Source: Nostoc cf. commune SO-36 (GTDB lineage Bacteria > Cyanobacteriota > Cyanobacteriia > Cyanobacteriales > Nostocaceae). From it: a DNA stretch of 64,000 bases. The DNA lies in contig NZ_AP025732.1 in the NCBI RefSeq assembly GCF_023734775.1, positions 2,114,501-2,178,500 of the forward strand. The letters run 5' to 3'. Positions within the stretch are counted from its first letter, which is position 1, and every line of letters starts with the position of its first letter. The notes under the pieces were generated by a model. It saw nothing but the letters and a program-made list of their open reading frames with translations, was not told the origin of the DNA and did not search any database. This document shows positions 1-9,202 of the stretch, piece after piece. A program made the position numbers and the translations under genes.

Positions 1-249
1 ATTAAGGTGTCTGGGTTAACGTTTACTACCTGATCTTGGCGCTTTAATAATTCTTGAAGTACAAAAATAGGCAACAACTGAGAACTTTTTTCAAGGGCTT
101 TTTTCTGAGTTTCTGGCGAGTAGCGAGTTTTTAATTCTTGCGTAACTAAACTTAAAATTTTTTCACTGGTTAAATTGACAATTATCTTTTGATTTGTGGG
201 ATTAAGGAAACATCCTTGATTAAGCTCAATGCGTTTTTTAATTGGCATA
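1..249 (-). CDS. Hypothetical protein, N-terminal part (runs off the left edge)
   Basis: An open frame begins with ATG at 247-249 and stays open for 83 codons to the window edge, so the C-terminus is missing. The visible part starts MPIKKRIELNQGC and is hydrophilic and Lys-rich, with no signal peptide, no membrane segment and no motif that I recognise. A short hydrophobic patch reads LPIFVLQELL. It could be a small nucleic-acid-associated or toxin-antitoxin type protein, but nothing visible proves that. Its promoter would lie in the 220-base AT-rich stretch to the right. Confidence 0.5.
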
Positions 250-470
250 GTTATCTAAAATCTTTTTAATGTGAACAGGGTATTTACAAATTAAGCTAAA
301 ATGAACACAAAGAACAAATATCACCTCAGCTTCATTTAGTAGGGTTTTATGTTTTGCCTAATAATCAAGCATAGTCTTATGTTGAGCTATTTGGGCAAAA
401 ACTCGACTACTTTTTTTAGCCAAGGTATTGATTCATTACAATTTATCAAAACTGTCAGATATTTAATTTA

Positions 471-1256
471 CTACTTTATTCTTGCTGAAGTCTCCCTAAT
501 ATCTCGATGCCATCGTCCATCTTTACCTTGTCCAGGAATTTCATTGATTCCTAAAGTTCTTCTCAAAGCTAAATACGACTTACCTTCTTCTGTAATATGA
601 AAATAGTTTTTCAAATCTCCCTTTCCATCTTGTTGAACTTTTTCAAGCCCTTTATCCAGAAAATTATTAATAAATCCCATTGCTCGAAGATGCTTCAGTT
701 CCCTTGCTAAATCATTGTCAAATTCAAAGTTAAATTCTTCTTGGGAATCAAGCTGAATCATATGCCGAAGCTCATTGCCATCAATCAGATATCTAACTAG
801 AAATTGTAATGTTGCTGATTGTTGATCCTGAAGCAAGTCAATTCGCCTTTGTTGTCTATTTAGTTCGGCGATTTGCTCATCTTGCAATTTATTGATATCA
901 TCCTGAACTTCTTGCTTAAGTCTCCTGAGTGCAATTCCCGTCCCTGAAATTGAGATATCATCTATGCTATCTAGCAAACCTGAGTTAAACAGCAAAATCA
1001 AACTAAATATAATAACTTCTGTATTCCCAATTCTACGGTTTTCTTGAGGAGTTGGGGTAGGAGAAAGTACGATAAAAAGTAAATATAATAATCCTGTAAT
1101 AGACGCTATTTTTAGAAACCACCAGTTCATAGTTGGCTTAAGCTTTTCTTTGGGTAAGCTAGCCTTGGAGTTTAGCAGTGACAATGGCTGTTCTAAACCG
1201 CGCTCAGATTGGTTAAAAGCTAGTTTTTTGAGCGTTTCTAGCTCTTTATTAGCCAT
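471..1256 (-). CDS. Two-TM coiled-coil membrane protein of unknown function
   Basis: This is a 261-residue protein that I do not recognise as a named family. It has a polar N-terminus, two hydrophobic segments (about residues 45-64 and 79-96), then a charged coiled coil rich in Gln, Glu and Asp (about 111-150). A C-terminal part (about 150-235) has helix and turn spacing resembling a winged-helix domain, including an ITEEGKSYLALR stretch typical of the wing of such folds. This suggests a membrane-anchored protein with a cytosolic, possibly DNA- or protein-binding tail; that function is inference. It stands alone, without an operon partner. Confidence 0.6.
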   Translation of the reverse strand: MANKELETLKKLAFNQSERGLEQPLSLLNSKASLPKEKLKPTMNWWFLKIASITGLLYLLFIVLSPTPTPQENRRIGNTEVIIFSLILLFNSGLLDSIDDISISGTGIALRRLKQEVQDDINKLQDEQIAELNRQQRRIDLLQDQQSATLQFLVRYLIDGNELRHMIQLDSQEEFNFEFDNDLARELKHLRAMGFINNFLDKGLEKVQQDGKGDLKNYFHITEEGKSYLALRRTLGINEIPGQGKDGRWHRDIRETSARIK

Positions 1257-1382
1257 TTGGATTAGTTGGTGGGATAGGGTACAGAAGATATTGATTGCAG
1301 GGAGTGTGATCTGTATGCTAAATGGGAAAGCGCCACCTTGGTAAAAGATGGTGTAGCGCTATCCACTCAACAATTAACAATT

Positions 1383-1652
1383 TTAAATACCACTAGGCTG
1401 CTCACTGAGCAATTCTTCTATCACTTCATTCACCGTTTTTTTCAGATAAACGGCTCGTTCATCTACTGCCCTTACCCACTCAATAGGAAACCAGTGGTGT
1501 TGCCCATCAGGAGCATTATTCTTCGTCAATTTGATATACTTGCCTTCCTCCACGGAGTCGATATTTCCAATATGTGTGTCAGATGCCCCTGATAACCCGC
1601 CTGGGCCTTCTGCATAAACAGGAAGATGTTCTTTAATCTGTGATACGTCCAT
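1383..1652 (-). CDS. DUF2171 family protein (PRC-barrel-like)
   Basis: This is an 89-residue protein with the typical DUF2171 layout. It opens MDVSQIKEHLPVYA, followed by a turn with HIGNIDSVEEGKYIKLTK, then DGQHHWFPIEWVRAVD. These motifs match the single small beta-barrel of the family, whose role is unknown but which is often linked to stress conditions. It has no signal peptide or membrane segment. The short C-terminal helix (about residues 70-85) is Glu- and Leu-rich. It is probably a monocistronic gene. Confidence 0.75.
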   Translation of the reverse strand: MDVSQIKEHLPVYAEGPGGLSGASDTHIGNIDSVEEGKYIKLTKNNAPDGQHHWFPIEWVRAVDERAVYLKKTVNEVIEELLSEQPSGI

Positions 1653-2042
1653 TTTGTACCTATTAATTGAATTGGTAAAATGTAAAACCTAAATCTTACA
1701 GAGTCGTTTTGTTTGTAAACAGATAAGTTTTTATGCAATTACATTAGAGAATACTTTGCACTCTTGACGATATGCTTCAATCTACAGACAGATGGTATTG
1801 CACCAAAATAAGTAATTTACAGCAGATTTCAAGGAAGGTGAAGTACACAACGATAGGTCTGTCAGTAGACCAAAAAGTTTTGCGATGCCTTATGCGTATG
1901 ATAAATAGCGTTTTTTGGGAAATTTACAAAAGGTGATTGCTAGGGATAAATCATAGATTTAATTTAAACCTCAAGATAGGGGAATAGGATACTAAATAAA
2001 TTTAGAATCGGGTGTATTCCCTCACTAATTAAGGATAAACTC
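1653..2042. other. Intergenic region without a recognisable gene
   Basis: This is about 390 bases of AT-rich sequence between a minus-strand and a plus-strand gene, so it should hold two divergent promoters. I see no RNA gene, no long repeat and no convincing ORF. The plus-strand gene at 2043 has an AAGGATA-like ribosome binding stretch about 8 bases before its ATG. Confidence 0.4.
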
Positions 2043-2252
2043 ATGCCAAGTGGTCATGCCAGCCATAAAAGCGGTTCGATCAAACACACCCATGATAATG
2101 GACAGATTGATACTGCTACCGACGTAACAGTAGACCCGCAGGATATTCTTCCTGAAGCTGTGGGCTACCCATTCGATGCTCAAGGAACTGTGGTCAATCC
2201 TGCTGCTACAGAACGACCACAAGACTCACAAGACGAGCATGAAAAGGATTAA
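2043..2252 (+). CDS. Small hydrophilic protein, unknown function
   Basis: This is a 69-residue, very polar protein, rich in His, Asp, Gln and Pro, starting MPSGHASHKSG and ending DSQDEHEKD. It has no hydrophobic core and is likely disordered. An AAGGA element 8-10 bases upstream supports the start codon, and a rho-independent terminator at 2391-2417 lies about 140 bases downstream, consistent with a real single-gene transcript. I do not recognise the family. Confidence 0.55.
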   Translation: MPSGHASHKSGSIKHTHDNGQIDTATDVTVDPQDILPEAVGYPFDAQGTVVNPAATERPQDSQDEHEKD

Positions 2253-2390
2253 GCGTTATTGGGGCGTTAGTTTGTGTTAGTTATCACAATTTTTTTTAAA
2301 AGAGATTCAAACTTTTGAAAGGTTTCTGCACCCCGATGTGAGCGCTAGCATTGCAACTACTAGGTTTGATATTATCTTCTGACTTATTAG

Positions 2391-2417
2391 CCCCCGACCG
2401 TTCGGGGGATTTTTTTT
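2391..2417 (+). terminator. Rho-independent terminator
   Basis: The stem CCCCCGA/TCGGGGG with a CCGT loop (2391-2408) is followed by an eight-T tract (2410-2417). It ends transcription from the small plus-strand gene at 2043. Confidence 0.85.
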
Positions 2418-2587
2418 AGTAGGCAATCAGGTGCATAACTATCAAATGAACCCTAAACTTAATGTAACAACATCAGATATATTTTGTTAATTATTGACTA
2501 TTATTTGATGTCAAGCGTTGCAGCATAACCCTTTTAATTTATCAGCACAAGCAGGAAAGTTTTATTTAGATTGATTGGCTCCATGTG

Positions 2588-4186
2588 TTACTCATTGTTT
2601 GATAATCGTTCAACCATCTGCATTAGAGCTAATTGCATTTCTGGCGTAAATTCTAACCTACCAGAACGCACATGTAAATCTAATTGAGCAAAAGGAATTT
2701 CAATTTGTCTTTGCTGTAAATTTTCGTAAATATTGTAGTATAAATCACTTTTGAGCAAAAATTGTTTATTGGGTTCCGCAGTCCAAACTAATAACTCAAA
2801 ATTTAAGGTGTTGTTGCCAAATTCTTTAAACAATACCAAAGGAGAAGGAGTCTGCAAGACGTTGGGATGCTTAGAGGCTGCCTCTAACAAAGCATCTTGC
2901 ACTGCTTTGGGATCTGAACTATAAGCAACGCCAACGGGGAGATGAAGGCGAGAAATCGGGTTGCGGTGGCTCCAGTTGATTACTTCTTTTTCCAAGAAGC
3001 GAGAGTTGGGTACAATGATGGAAACGTGGTCAAGAGTACGAATCTCGGTACTTCTGGCACCTATTCGCTCTACAGTACCTGTATATTCTCCAACTTCCAC
3101 AAAATCTCCAATCTGAATCGGACGCTCAAATACTAGTACTAAACCACTGCCAAAATTCTTAGCAATATCCTGTAAACCAAAGCCAATGCCAACGCTTAAA
3201 GCACTTGCTAAGATTGTCAAAGAGCTAATGTCAAGCCCCCAGATTTGTAGCAGTACCAGTGTGCCAATAAAAATCAGACCATATTTAAAAAGTATTACAA
3301 TCGCTTCTTGAGCGCCACGATTGATTCCAGTTAAATAGAGAATGCGAGAACGTAAAAAATTGGTTATGGTTCCAGCAAAGATAACTAAGCCGAACAACAA
3401 ACCAATCAAAATTATTAATTCAGTTAAAGAGTAAGGATTCTTGCCTAATGTCAGAATAGGTGAGGTGAAACTGGTGATTAGGATATTTGAAAGTTGGTAG
3501 CTCCATTGACGAGTGAAAGGAAAGAGATTAGTGATGTAAAGAATCGCACTTATCCAAAGTCCGATACGCATACTCACCAACACTAATTTAAAAAATAATT
3601 CTAATACTTTAAGTGGTTCCGAATTAGGTATGGAATTGCTATTAGTAGTTAAGCGTTGTGATATTATTCGAAAAAAGTGATGCCTAATCCATCCCAATAG
3701 CCAACTGAATCCGGCAGTTATAAATAAAATTGCTACTGCTACAAAAGTTGTTTGTTGAAGATATGTTCTAGTTCGCTCTAAGTTAGCTTGCTGTAACGCT
3801 TCTTCAATTTGTTGTGCCCAAATTTTTGCCTGCTCATCAACTGTGCTACCTGGAACAGTATCTTGTTCTGTCACTGTTAATAGATAGCGGTCATTTAGCA
3901 AAATAGTAGGTAGTTGATTGCGTTTTTCAATTTTAACTTGAATAGACTCAGAAGTTTGAATCGCATTTTTTAGCTATGAATTGATTAAATTTGTCCGTTC
4001 TTGAGCGCTATATTGGCCAGAATCGCTGATCTGAAAAATCTGTTGCCCATCCAAAATTACCGGAGCTTTTGTTAATGCTTGAGCAACTACAGGAGTTAAC
4101 CATAAAAGCAAAACAAAAGTTACTATTACAATGAGTATATTGAAATATTTTGATAGCAGTCGCCAACGGTGAGAAGAAAACATCAA
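2588..4186 (-). pseudogene. mscS: MscS-type mechanosensitive channel, interrupted by one in-frame TAG
   Basis: The gene starts at 4186 with a signal-peptide-like N-terminus and the sequence VILDGQQIFQISDSGQYSAQ, usual for large cyanobacterial MscS proteins. Translation would stop at a TAG at 3974-3976, after NLINS. The same frame then continues without a break (LKNAIQTSESIQVKIEKRNQ) into a 437-codon open part that can be read from a TTG at 3901. That part carries several membrane segments and the MscS core, with GLQDIAKNFGSGLVLVFERP (TM3 end to beta domain) and a C-terminal alpha/beta domain. Only one nonsense codon therefore separates it from an intact channel of about 530 residues. It may be a true point mutation or a sequencing error; the downstream part alone lacks the export signal. 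Confidence 0.85.
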
Positions 4187-4342
4187 TATTCTAACAGGAT
4201 AAATTTACTCCAGCTAATTAATATTAACTAAATTTAGGTACACCTATTTGTTAACTGAAACAAAATCAAGAGATAAACTTTAATTTAAAGTTGCATATTT
4301 CAGTACTAAAAAATATCCTGAGTACCTCGGATGTTAACACTG

Positions 4343-5816
4343 TTACTTTTTATATTCCAGCTTCTTTGAAAGCCGTGGATAAAGGGATTGATATCGCATC
4401 CAAGCCTCTTCTAGGGCTGAATCAATTGATTGGGGAGTTGCAGCAAGCGTTGGTGTGACTGCCAGTTCGCTTGTATCATTAGCATCTGCGTATACACCAA
4501 TGCCGATACCCGCCAGTAGAGCAGCACCACGCGCGGAAGCAGCAGCAACTGTAGTTGCATAGAGAGGTATTCTCAATACATCAGTAAGTAATTGTTTCCA
4601 AGGCATTTCTACGGTTCCACCGCCTGCTAAACGCAGTTCTGTCGCTTTAAAACCTGTTGCCTCAAGTGCTTCAAAACCTTGTCGCAAGGAAAAAGCAACT
4701 CCCTCTAAAGCCGATCGCATCAGGTGCGCCTGTGTATGATGAAGTCCAAGCCCCACCCATGCCCCGCGTGCATAAGGGTCAAGGTGAAGAGTTCGCTCAC
4801 CTGTGAGGTATGGCAAAAATGTCAACCCTTCACATCCTGGAGGAACAGAAAACGCTTTAGTATAGACTTGCTCCCAACTCAAGCCGAGGATACCTCGCAC
4901 CCACTCAAGCGCTAATCCGGCATTTTGCATTGCTGCAAGGGTGTACCACTGGTTAGGTACGGCGGCTCTATATAGATGTGTGCGACCATGAGGATCAAGA
5001 ATTGGTTGGGAGCGAGGTGTAATGATTTGAGCGCCTGTGCCAATGGTTAGTTGAACCAAACCAGGCTCTAGTAGTCCGTTACCAAGTGCGGCGGCGGCTG
5101 TATCCGCAGCACCAGCGATCGCTCTTAAGCCAACTTTTAAGCCAAGATGCTCTGAAGCACTAGCTGTTAAGTAGCCTGCGATCGCACTAGAGGGGAATAA
5201 TTTTTGGCAACCAATCACAACGCAGATTTAGGGCTGAAATTGCATCCCATGGCCCAGTTGTCTGACACAACATCATACAGCAAAGTACCACTAGCGTCAG
5301 TATGGTTCGGTTGCAACTTCTCCAGTCAACCGTAACCGTAGCCAATCTTTTGGCTGAAGTGCCCAACGCGCTTGGGCGTAGACAGTAGGCTCATGTTCTC
5401 GTAGCCACAGTAAAGTTGAGCCAGCCATCCAGCTGTAATCGGGTTGCCCAATCGCTCTAGAATAGCCGCATTGAGCGAATGATAAGTGTTAAGCGTGGTA
5501 CTAGAGCGAGTATCTGCCCAGAGGATAGCAGGACGCAGTGGCTCACCCAACTCCGAAGTTAGAACAACACCATGCATCTGTCCTGAAAATGCGATCGCCT
5601 GTACTTGATCAGCATGATTTCCCACTGCCTTCCTAACAGCCAAGCAACAGCTAACCACCAGTCTCCTGGCTCTGACTCAGCCCATCCGGGGTGAGGTGCA
5701 TGAACTGGATATGGTCTTGATGCTTCACCGATAGCGGTTCCGTCTGTCGCCAGGAGCAATGCCTTAGCAGAGCCTGTTCCTAAATCTATGCCAAGTAGCA
5801 TTAGGCTAATCCTCAA
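4343..5816 (-). pseudogene. xylB: Xylulokinase (FGGY family), multiply frameshifted
   Basis: Pieces of one FGGY sugar kinase lie in order in different frames. The N-terminus reads LLGIDLGTGSAKALLLATDG, with the phosphate-binding Asp and Gly residues. Then come AFSGQMHGVVL and ILWADTR, then a DWLRLRLTGEVATEP piece, and finally a 291-codon C-terminal half with AGAADTAAAALGNG and the LRLAGGGTVEMPWKQL adenosine-binding motif. Comparing the frames shows at least five small indels, near 5640, 5432, 5310, 5235 and 5215. An intact protein would phosphorylate D-xylulose. With this many lesions it cannot be functional as given. Start codons at 5816 and 5801 are both possible. Confidence 0.85.
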
Positions 5817-6029
5817 ATACCTAAAAGTTTAAGAATCCCAAATTAGATTTGTTGCTGTAATAAAGCAACAAATCGCTCCTTAAGTTGATAATGCCTTAGT
5901 GTACCTGCAAGAATTAGACTAGTGATCCTTTAACCAATCCCGTCTCGCCCAAATCGGGTAGAGAAGTGATCGTTAATATGGCAAGCTATGCAGGAAGGAG
6001 TATTTGTCCATCCAAATATGATCGCTTAC

Positions 6030-6188
6030 TCAGCCTCGAAGTTGTTCAGGAAGTTGAGCGCGGTTAACAACTTTTAAAGCAGCTTCATAGTAAACAATTG
6101 ACTTTTCCAAATTCTCGGCTTTGTCTCCTATAATCCTATCTGTATAGACAAAAGCAATATGTATAATTTGCTCATAGATGAGAAATTC
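6030..6188 (-). pseudogene. Remnant of a tetratricopeptide-repeat protein (CHAT/TPR type)
   Basis: A frame closing with TGA at 6030-6032 encodes RIIGDKAENLEKSIVYYEAA followed by LKVVNRAQLPEQ. This matches the highly characteristic 'GD-AENLE-AI-YEAAL-V--R---P' unit of cyanobacterial TPR proteins that often carry CHAT caspase-like domains. There is no start codon and the frame begins at the end of the pPIWI-RE gene, so it is the relic of one repeat. The rest of 5817-6186 holds nothing else that I can identify. Confidence 0.45.
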
Positions 6189-9177
6189 AAACTTCTACAC
6201 CAAGAATGCATAAGTGATCCTTTATTAGTTGTTTGCCTAAATGCATTGGATATGGTAAATGAATATTACCCATAGACCATGCTGGTGAGATTCGTAAGTA
6301 GTGCGGTACTCGGCAAATTGATTTTAGGCTTTCTTCTGTTTTTTGAAAATCCGAACGAATGAAGAAAGGAAGCATTTCTAACATCTGCTGGTGCTTGAAT
6401 GCAATATTTACACCGTATTCGTCATCTTGAGAATCGAGCATATAGAGTTCGCGTGCTGTTGGGGTATCTTGAGCTTTTTGTGTTTTCGGTAATTTTCCAA
6501 TAGAGAAGTAATGAAGCAACTCAGATACAGAGATATCGTAAAAACCACTTAAGCGAATTAAATCTCGTGCTGGAGAATTCTCATTCCAAGCTTGGCGATT
6601 GGTGATGTATTGAGTTGTCTCGTCGCCAGTGCGGAAGCGAATTATTCCTAGCAGGTTCCTAAGTTGGTTATGGTCACGAGGATATACACAAGCATGACCG
6701 GGAACGTGTTGGAAGTCTAAGATATCCCGTTTTGCAAGAAGATATTCATTTTTTAGCTGGAACCAAGCTTGACCTCCGTTTTCTTCACCACGTTCATTAC
6801 GCCATACGTCGGCTTCGATTAAGACAAGGGTAGGTTTTTCGCTTACTAGCGTTAGTACATCCGCCGCAAATTTTGCAAGCTCTATTCCCTTTAACTGAAC
6901 TGTTTTGTAATTGCGATGCCTGCGGCGGGCTACGCCTACGCACCGTACCCGTGAGAAAATCTGTCCCAGTTCAATCCCCGCCTCTGCATAAGGAATCCAA
7001 TTGTTGCGATCGGGGAATAACACATCAACTGCACCATTTGCCCGCAGACGAACAGCTAAGGCATAGTGAATATTATCTTGTCCTTGAGTAGCTTTTCGGC
7101 GACAAAGGGCAATTACATCTAGATTTTGGGCGATTTCTTTGGGTATTCCTGCCCGTTCATAGACTTCTGAGGGCAGTCCATAAAGTGCCCCAACTTGGCG
7201 TAGCGTTACATCCAGTACAGCATTCAGAATACGTCCTTCTGTCTTCTTGCTGTAAAATGCCGATGTATCTGTCCTTTCATCTTCTTTGTCAGATGATTTT
7301 GGTTTAACTGTTTGCACCATTTGGGAACCGATTTTTTCTAACACACAAGCTTCACGAACCACTCTATAAATGCTTTGTTTAGGATGAACTCCCTTCTTTT
7401 TCGTTTGTCCAATTTCAATAATTGCAAAACAGTAAGGCTTAGTAGTAGAGTCAATTGAAGCAATAACCTTATGTTTCAAAAAGTTGCGCCATGCATCGAG
7501 TTTCATTTGATGCTGCTTGCGAATCTGTTTGTCAAATTCTTGACCATCTTTAGTTGAAAGTCCGGCTGTGTCGAGTGGTTTCAAGAGATTTGGATCATCA
7601 ATCCACACAGATGATACTTTGATATGCTCTGGAAAATTTTCTCCTTCATTGAGCAGGAAAGCATCACGCAATGTCTGGCAAGTTACATCATAGGTATCTC
7701 GTTCGCGCCACAGAATAAAAAGATGTGTGGGTTTTCCTTGTAACGCCCGCTCAATCGCATCAGCAATGATCGTTTGTCTCTCTTGACGACGGTTATTTAC
7801 ACGTTGCTTAATTTCTTTTTCAGTCAGATTTTCTTTTTGTTGTTTTGTAAAACTTGGAGGTTGAGAAATATATTCGTAATCACGCATCGCCAAGGGTGTT
7901 TTTTGACCAGATGGAGCAGGAATATCAGATTGCATTGGATTATCTGATATTAAAACACCGTTTAGAAGCTCTAACACTTGAGCAACAATATCACCGCGTT
8001 CCTGTAAACTAAATCCTGGTTTAATACTATGTCCTCTTTTATGGTTTTCATGTTCATACTTGTATCCTTCAGCATGAACTAAATAATATTCATCTCTATT
8101 CCAGTTAGGATGATTATCTAAATTGCCGTATCTAGAAGGGTTGCAACGAATGTTATCGGTTGTTTCAAGGGGACGCGCTTTGAATGCAGCTAACAGATTT
8201 GGTAATTGAAATTTCCACAGATTACTATCTTCTCTTCCATTGTTCTCAATGGTAAGACGGATCAAAGTTGAATCTACTTCGTAACCAGATAAACGTTCCT
8301 CATTCATTCCCATCAGTACAGAGATTTCACGACCATAATTAGTTTCGATTAATGGCTCATGAGCATATCGTTGGCAACTTAAATGCAAAAAAATCCACGG
8401 TTGAAGCTTGCCATTTTGGTTGAATCGTCCTGCTTGAGTCTGAACGCGAAAATCCAAGCGATAGACAAAATAACCTTCCCTTTCGTTGCCATAGTCATCT
8501 GTGTACAGTGCCGGAAATGCTTGACTGACTATGAATAGTCCAGTACGACCAGAACCACCGCCTTGTACTTTGCGCCACTGGATTTCTTGCTCTCTTTGCC
8601 CAGAGCTAATGACACACTTTTTTCCATGTAGCAATGTTGCCAAGAAACTAGGAATGGCTTGGTATCCCAGTCCTTTTTCGGCATTGATGTTTTGAATAAG
8701 CGTTTTTGGAGTAATAGGTTGCCAATTCCAATTAGTGGGAATTATGGCCATGTTTTCAAGGAAGCGATCGCAAACACTATTTACCTGATCTGCTTTACCC
8801 TTGCCATCAAATTGCTTTGCCCACTCCTGCGCCCAAATAATCACTAACTCATGTATTTTCTCAGGAGTTGGAACTCGCAGTGGATTTTCAACCGTTCCTA
8901 CAGCTAATGCTCGATAATCGCCTGTATTAAAGTATTCAAAACCATGTGTCAATGTTGATGCACAGGCAAGCAATCCATTGTTTAACTGTCGATACGGCCA
9001 ACGAACCTTTGATTTACGCTGAGGCAACAGAACTTGTTCCATGCTGTTACAAAAGTCACCAACAATTCCTAAAAATGGAAACTCAAGTACCGCAATTTCT
9101 AAATCTGTAAGAGCATCTTCTGCAAGATTCATTCTGGCAGGTAAGAGAATAGGAGGTTGCACGTCTTTTTTAGGCAT
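6187..9177 (-). CDS. pPIWI-RE protein (prokaryotic Piwi, RNase H fold) of a three-gene conflict island
   Basis: This 996-residue protein is the last gene of an operon with a nuclease and a DinG-like helicase. That gene set defines the pPIWI-RE islands, predicted to act in defence against invading nucleic acid through a guide-binding Piwi protein. I assign the N-terminal half (about 1-430) to the pPIWI-RE_X/DUF3962 module and the C-terminal part (about 640-960) to the RNase H-like Piwi domain; this comes from overall layout and context. I cannot assign the catalytic residues or the diagnostic Arg and Glu by eye. AAGGA lies 8-12 bases before the ATG, and the gap to the helicase is only 25 bases. 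Residues 746-755 are encoded by an in-frame dispersed repeat (6913-6942). The reading frame is otherwise intact. Confidence 0.8.
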   Translation of the reverse strand: MPKKDVQPPILLPARMNLAEDALTDLEIAVLEFPFLGIVGDFCNSMEQVLLPQRKSKVRWPYRQLNNGLLACASTLTHGFEYFNTGDYRALAVGTVENPLRVPTPEKIHELVIIWAQEWAKQFDGKGKADQVNSVCDRFLENMAIIPTNWNWQPITPKTLIQNINAEKGLGYQAIPSFLATLLHGKKCVISSGQREQEIQWRKVQGGGSGRTGLFIVSQAFPALYTDDYGNEREGYFVYRLDFRVQTQAGRFNQNGKLQPWIFLHLSCQRYAHEPLIETNYGREISVLMGMNEERLSGYEVDSTLIRLTIENNGREDSNLWKFQLPNLLAAFKARPLETTDNIRCNPSRYGNLDNHPNWNRDEYYLVHAEGYKYEHENHKRGHSIKPGFSLQERGDIVAQVLELLNGVLISDNPMQSDIPAPSGQKTPLAMRDYEYISQPPSFTKQQKENLTEKEIKQRVNNRRQERQTIIADAIERALQGKPTHLFILWRERDTYDVTCQTLRDAFLLNEGENFPEHIKVSSVWIDDPNLLKPLDTAGLSTKDGQEFDKQIRKQHQMKLDAWRNFLKHKVIASIDSTTKPYCFAIIEIGQTKKKGVHPKQSIYRVVREACVLEKIGSQMVQTVKPKSSDKEDERTDTSAFYSKKTEGRILNAVLDVTLRQVGALYGLPSEVYERAGIPKEIAQNLDVIALCRRKATQGQDNIHYALAVRLRANGAVDVLFPDRNNWIPYAEAGIELGQIFSRVRCVGVARRRHRNYKTVQLKGIELAKFAADVLTLVSEKPTLVLIEADVWRNERGEENGGQAWFQLKNEYLLAKRDILDFQHVPGHACVYPRDHNQLRNLLGIIRFRTGDETTQYITNRQAWNENSPARDLIRLSGFYDISVSELLHYFSIGKLPKTQKAQDTPTARELYMLDSQDDEYGVNIAFKHQQMLEMLPFFIRSDFQKTEESLKSICRVPHYLRISPAWSMGNIHLPYPMHLGKQLIKDHLCILGVEV
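6913..6942. repeat. Small dispersed repeat inserted in frame in the pPIWI-RE gene
   Basis: The 30-base segment is GC-rich and begins GCGATGCCTGCGGCGGGC, the sequence of a dispersed repeat typical of Nostoc-type genomes. Near copies occur at 39774-39803 and, inverted, at 44493-44542. It is exactly ten codons long and encodes CVGVARRRHR, a basic stretch that looks foreign to the surrounding beta strands. Confidence 0.75.
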
Positions 9178-9202
9178 TATGAATATCCTTTATACAAAAA
9201 AT

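Noticed and set aside
349..600. 83-codon plus-strand frame at the left end
   Set aside because: It overlaps the better supported minus-strand membrane protein gene and looks like a shadow at its 3' end.
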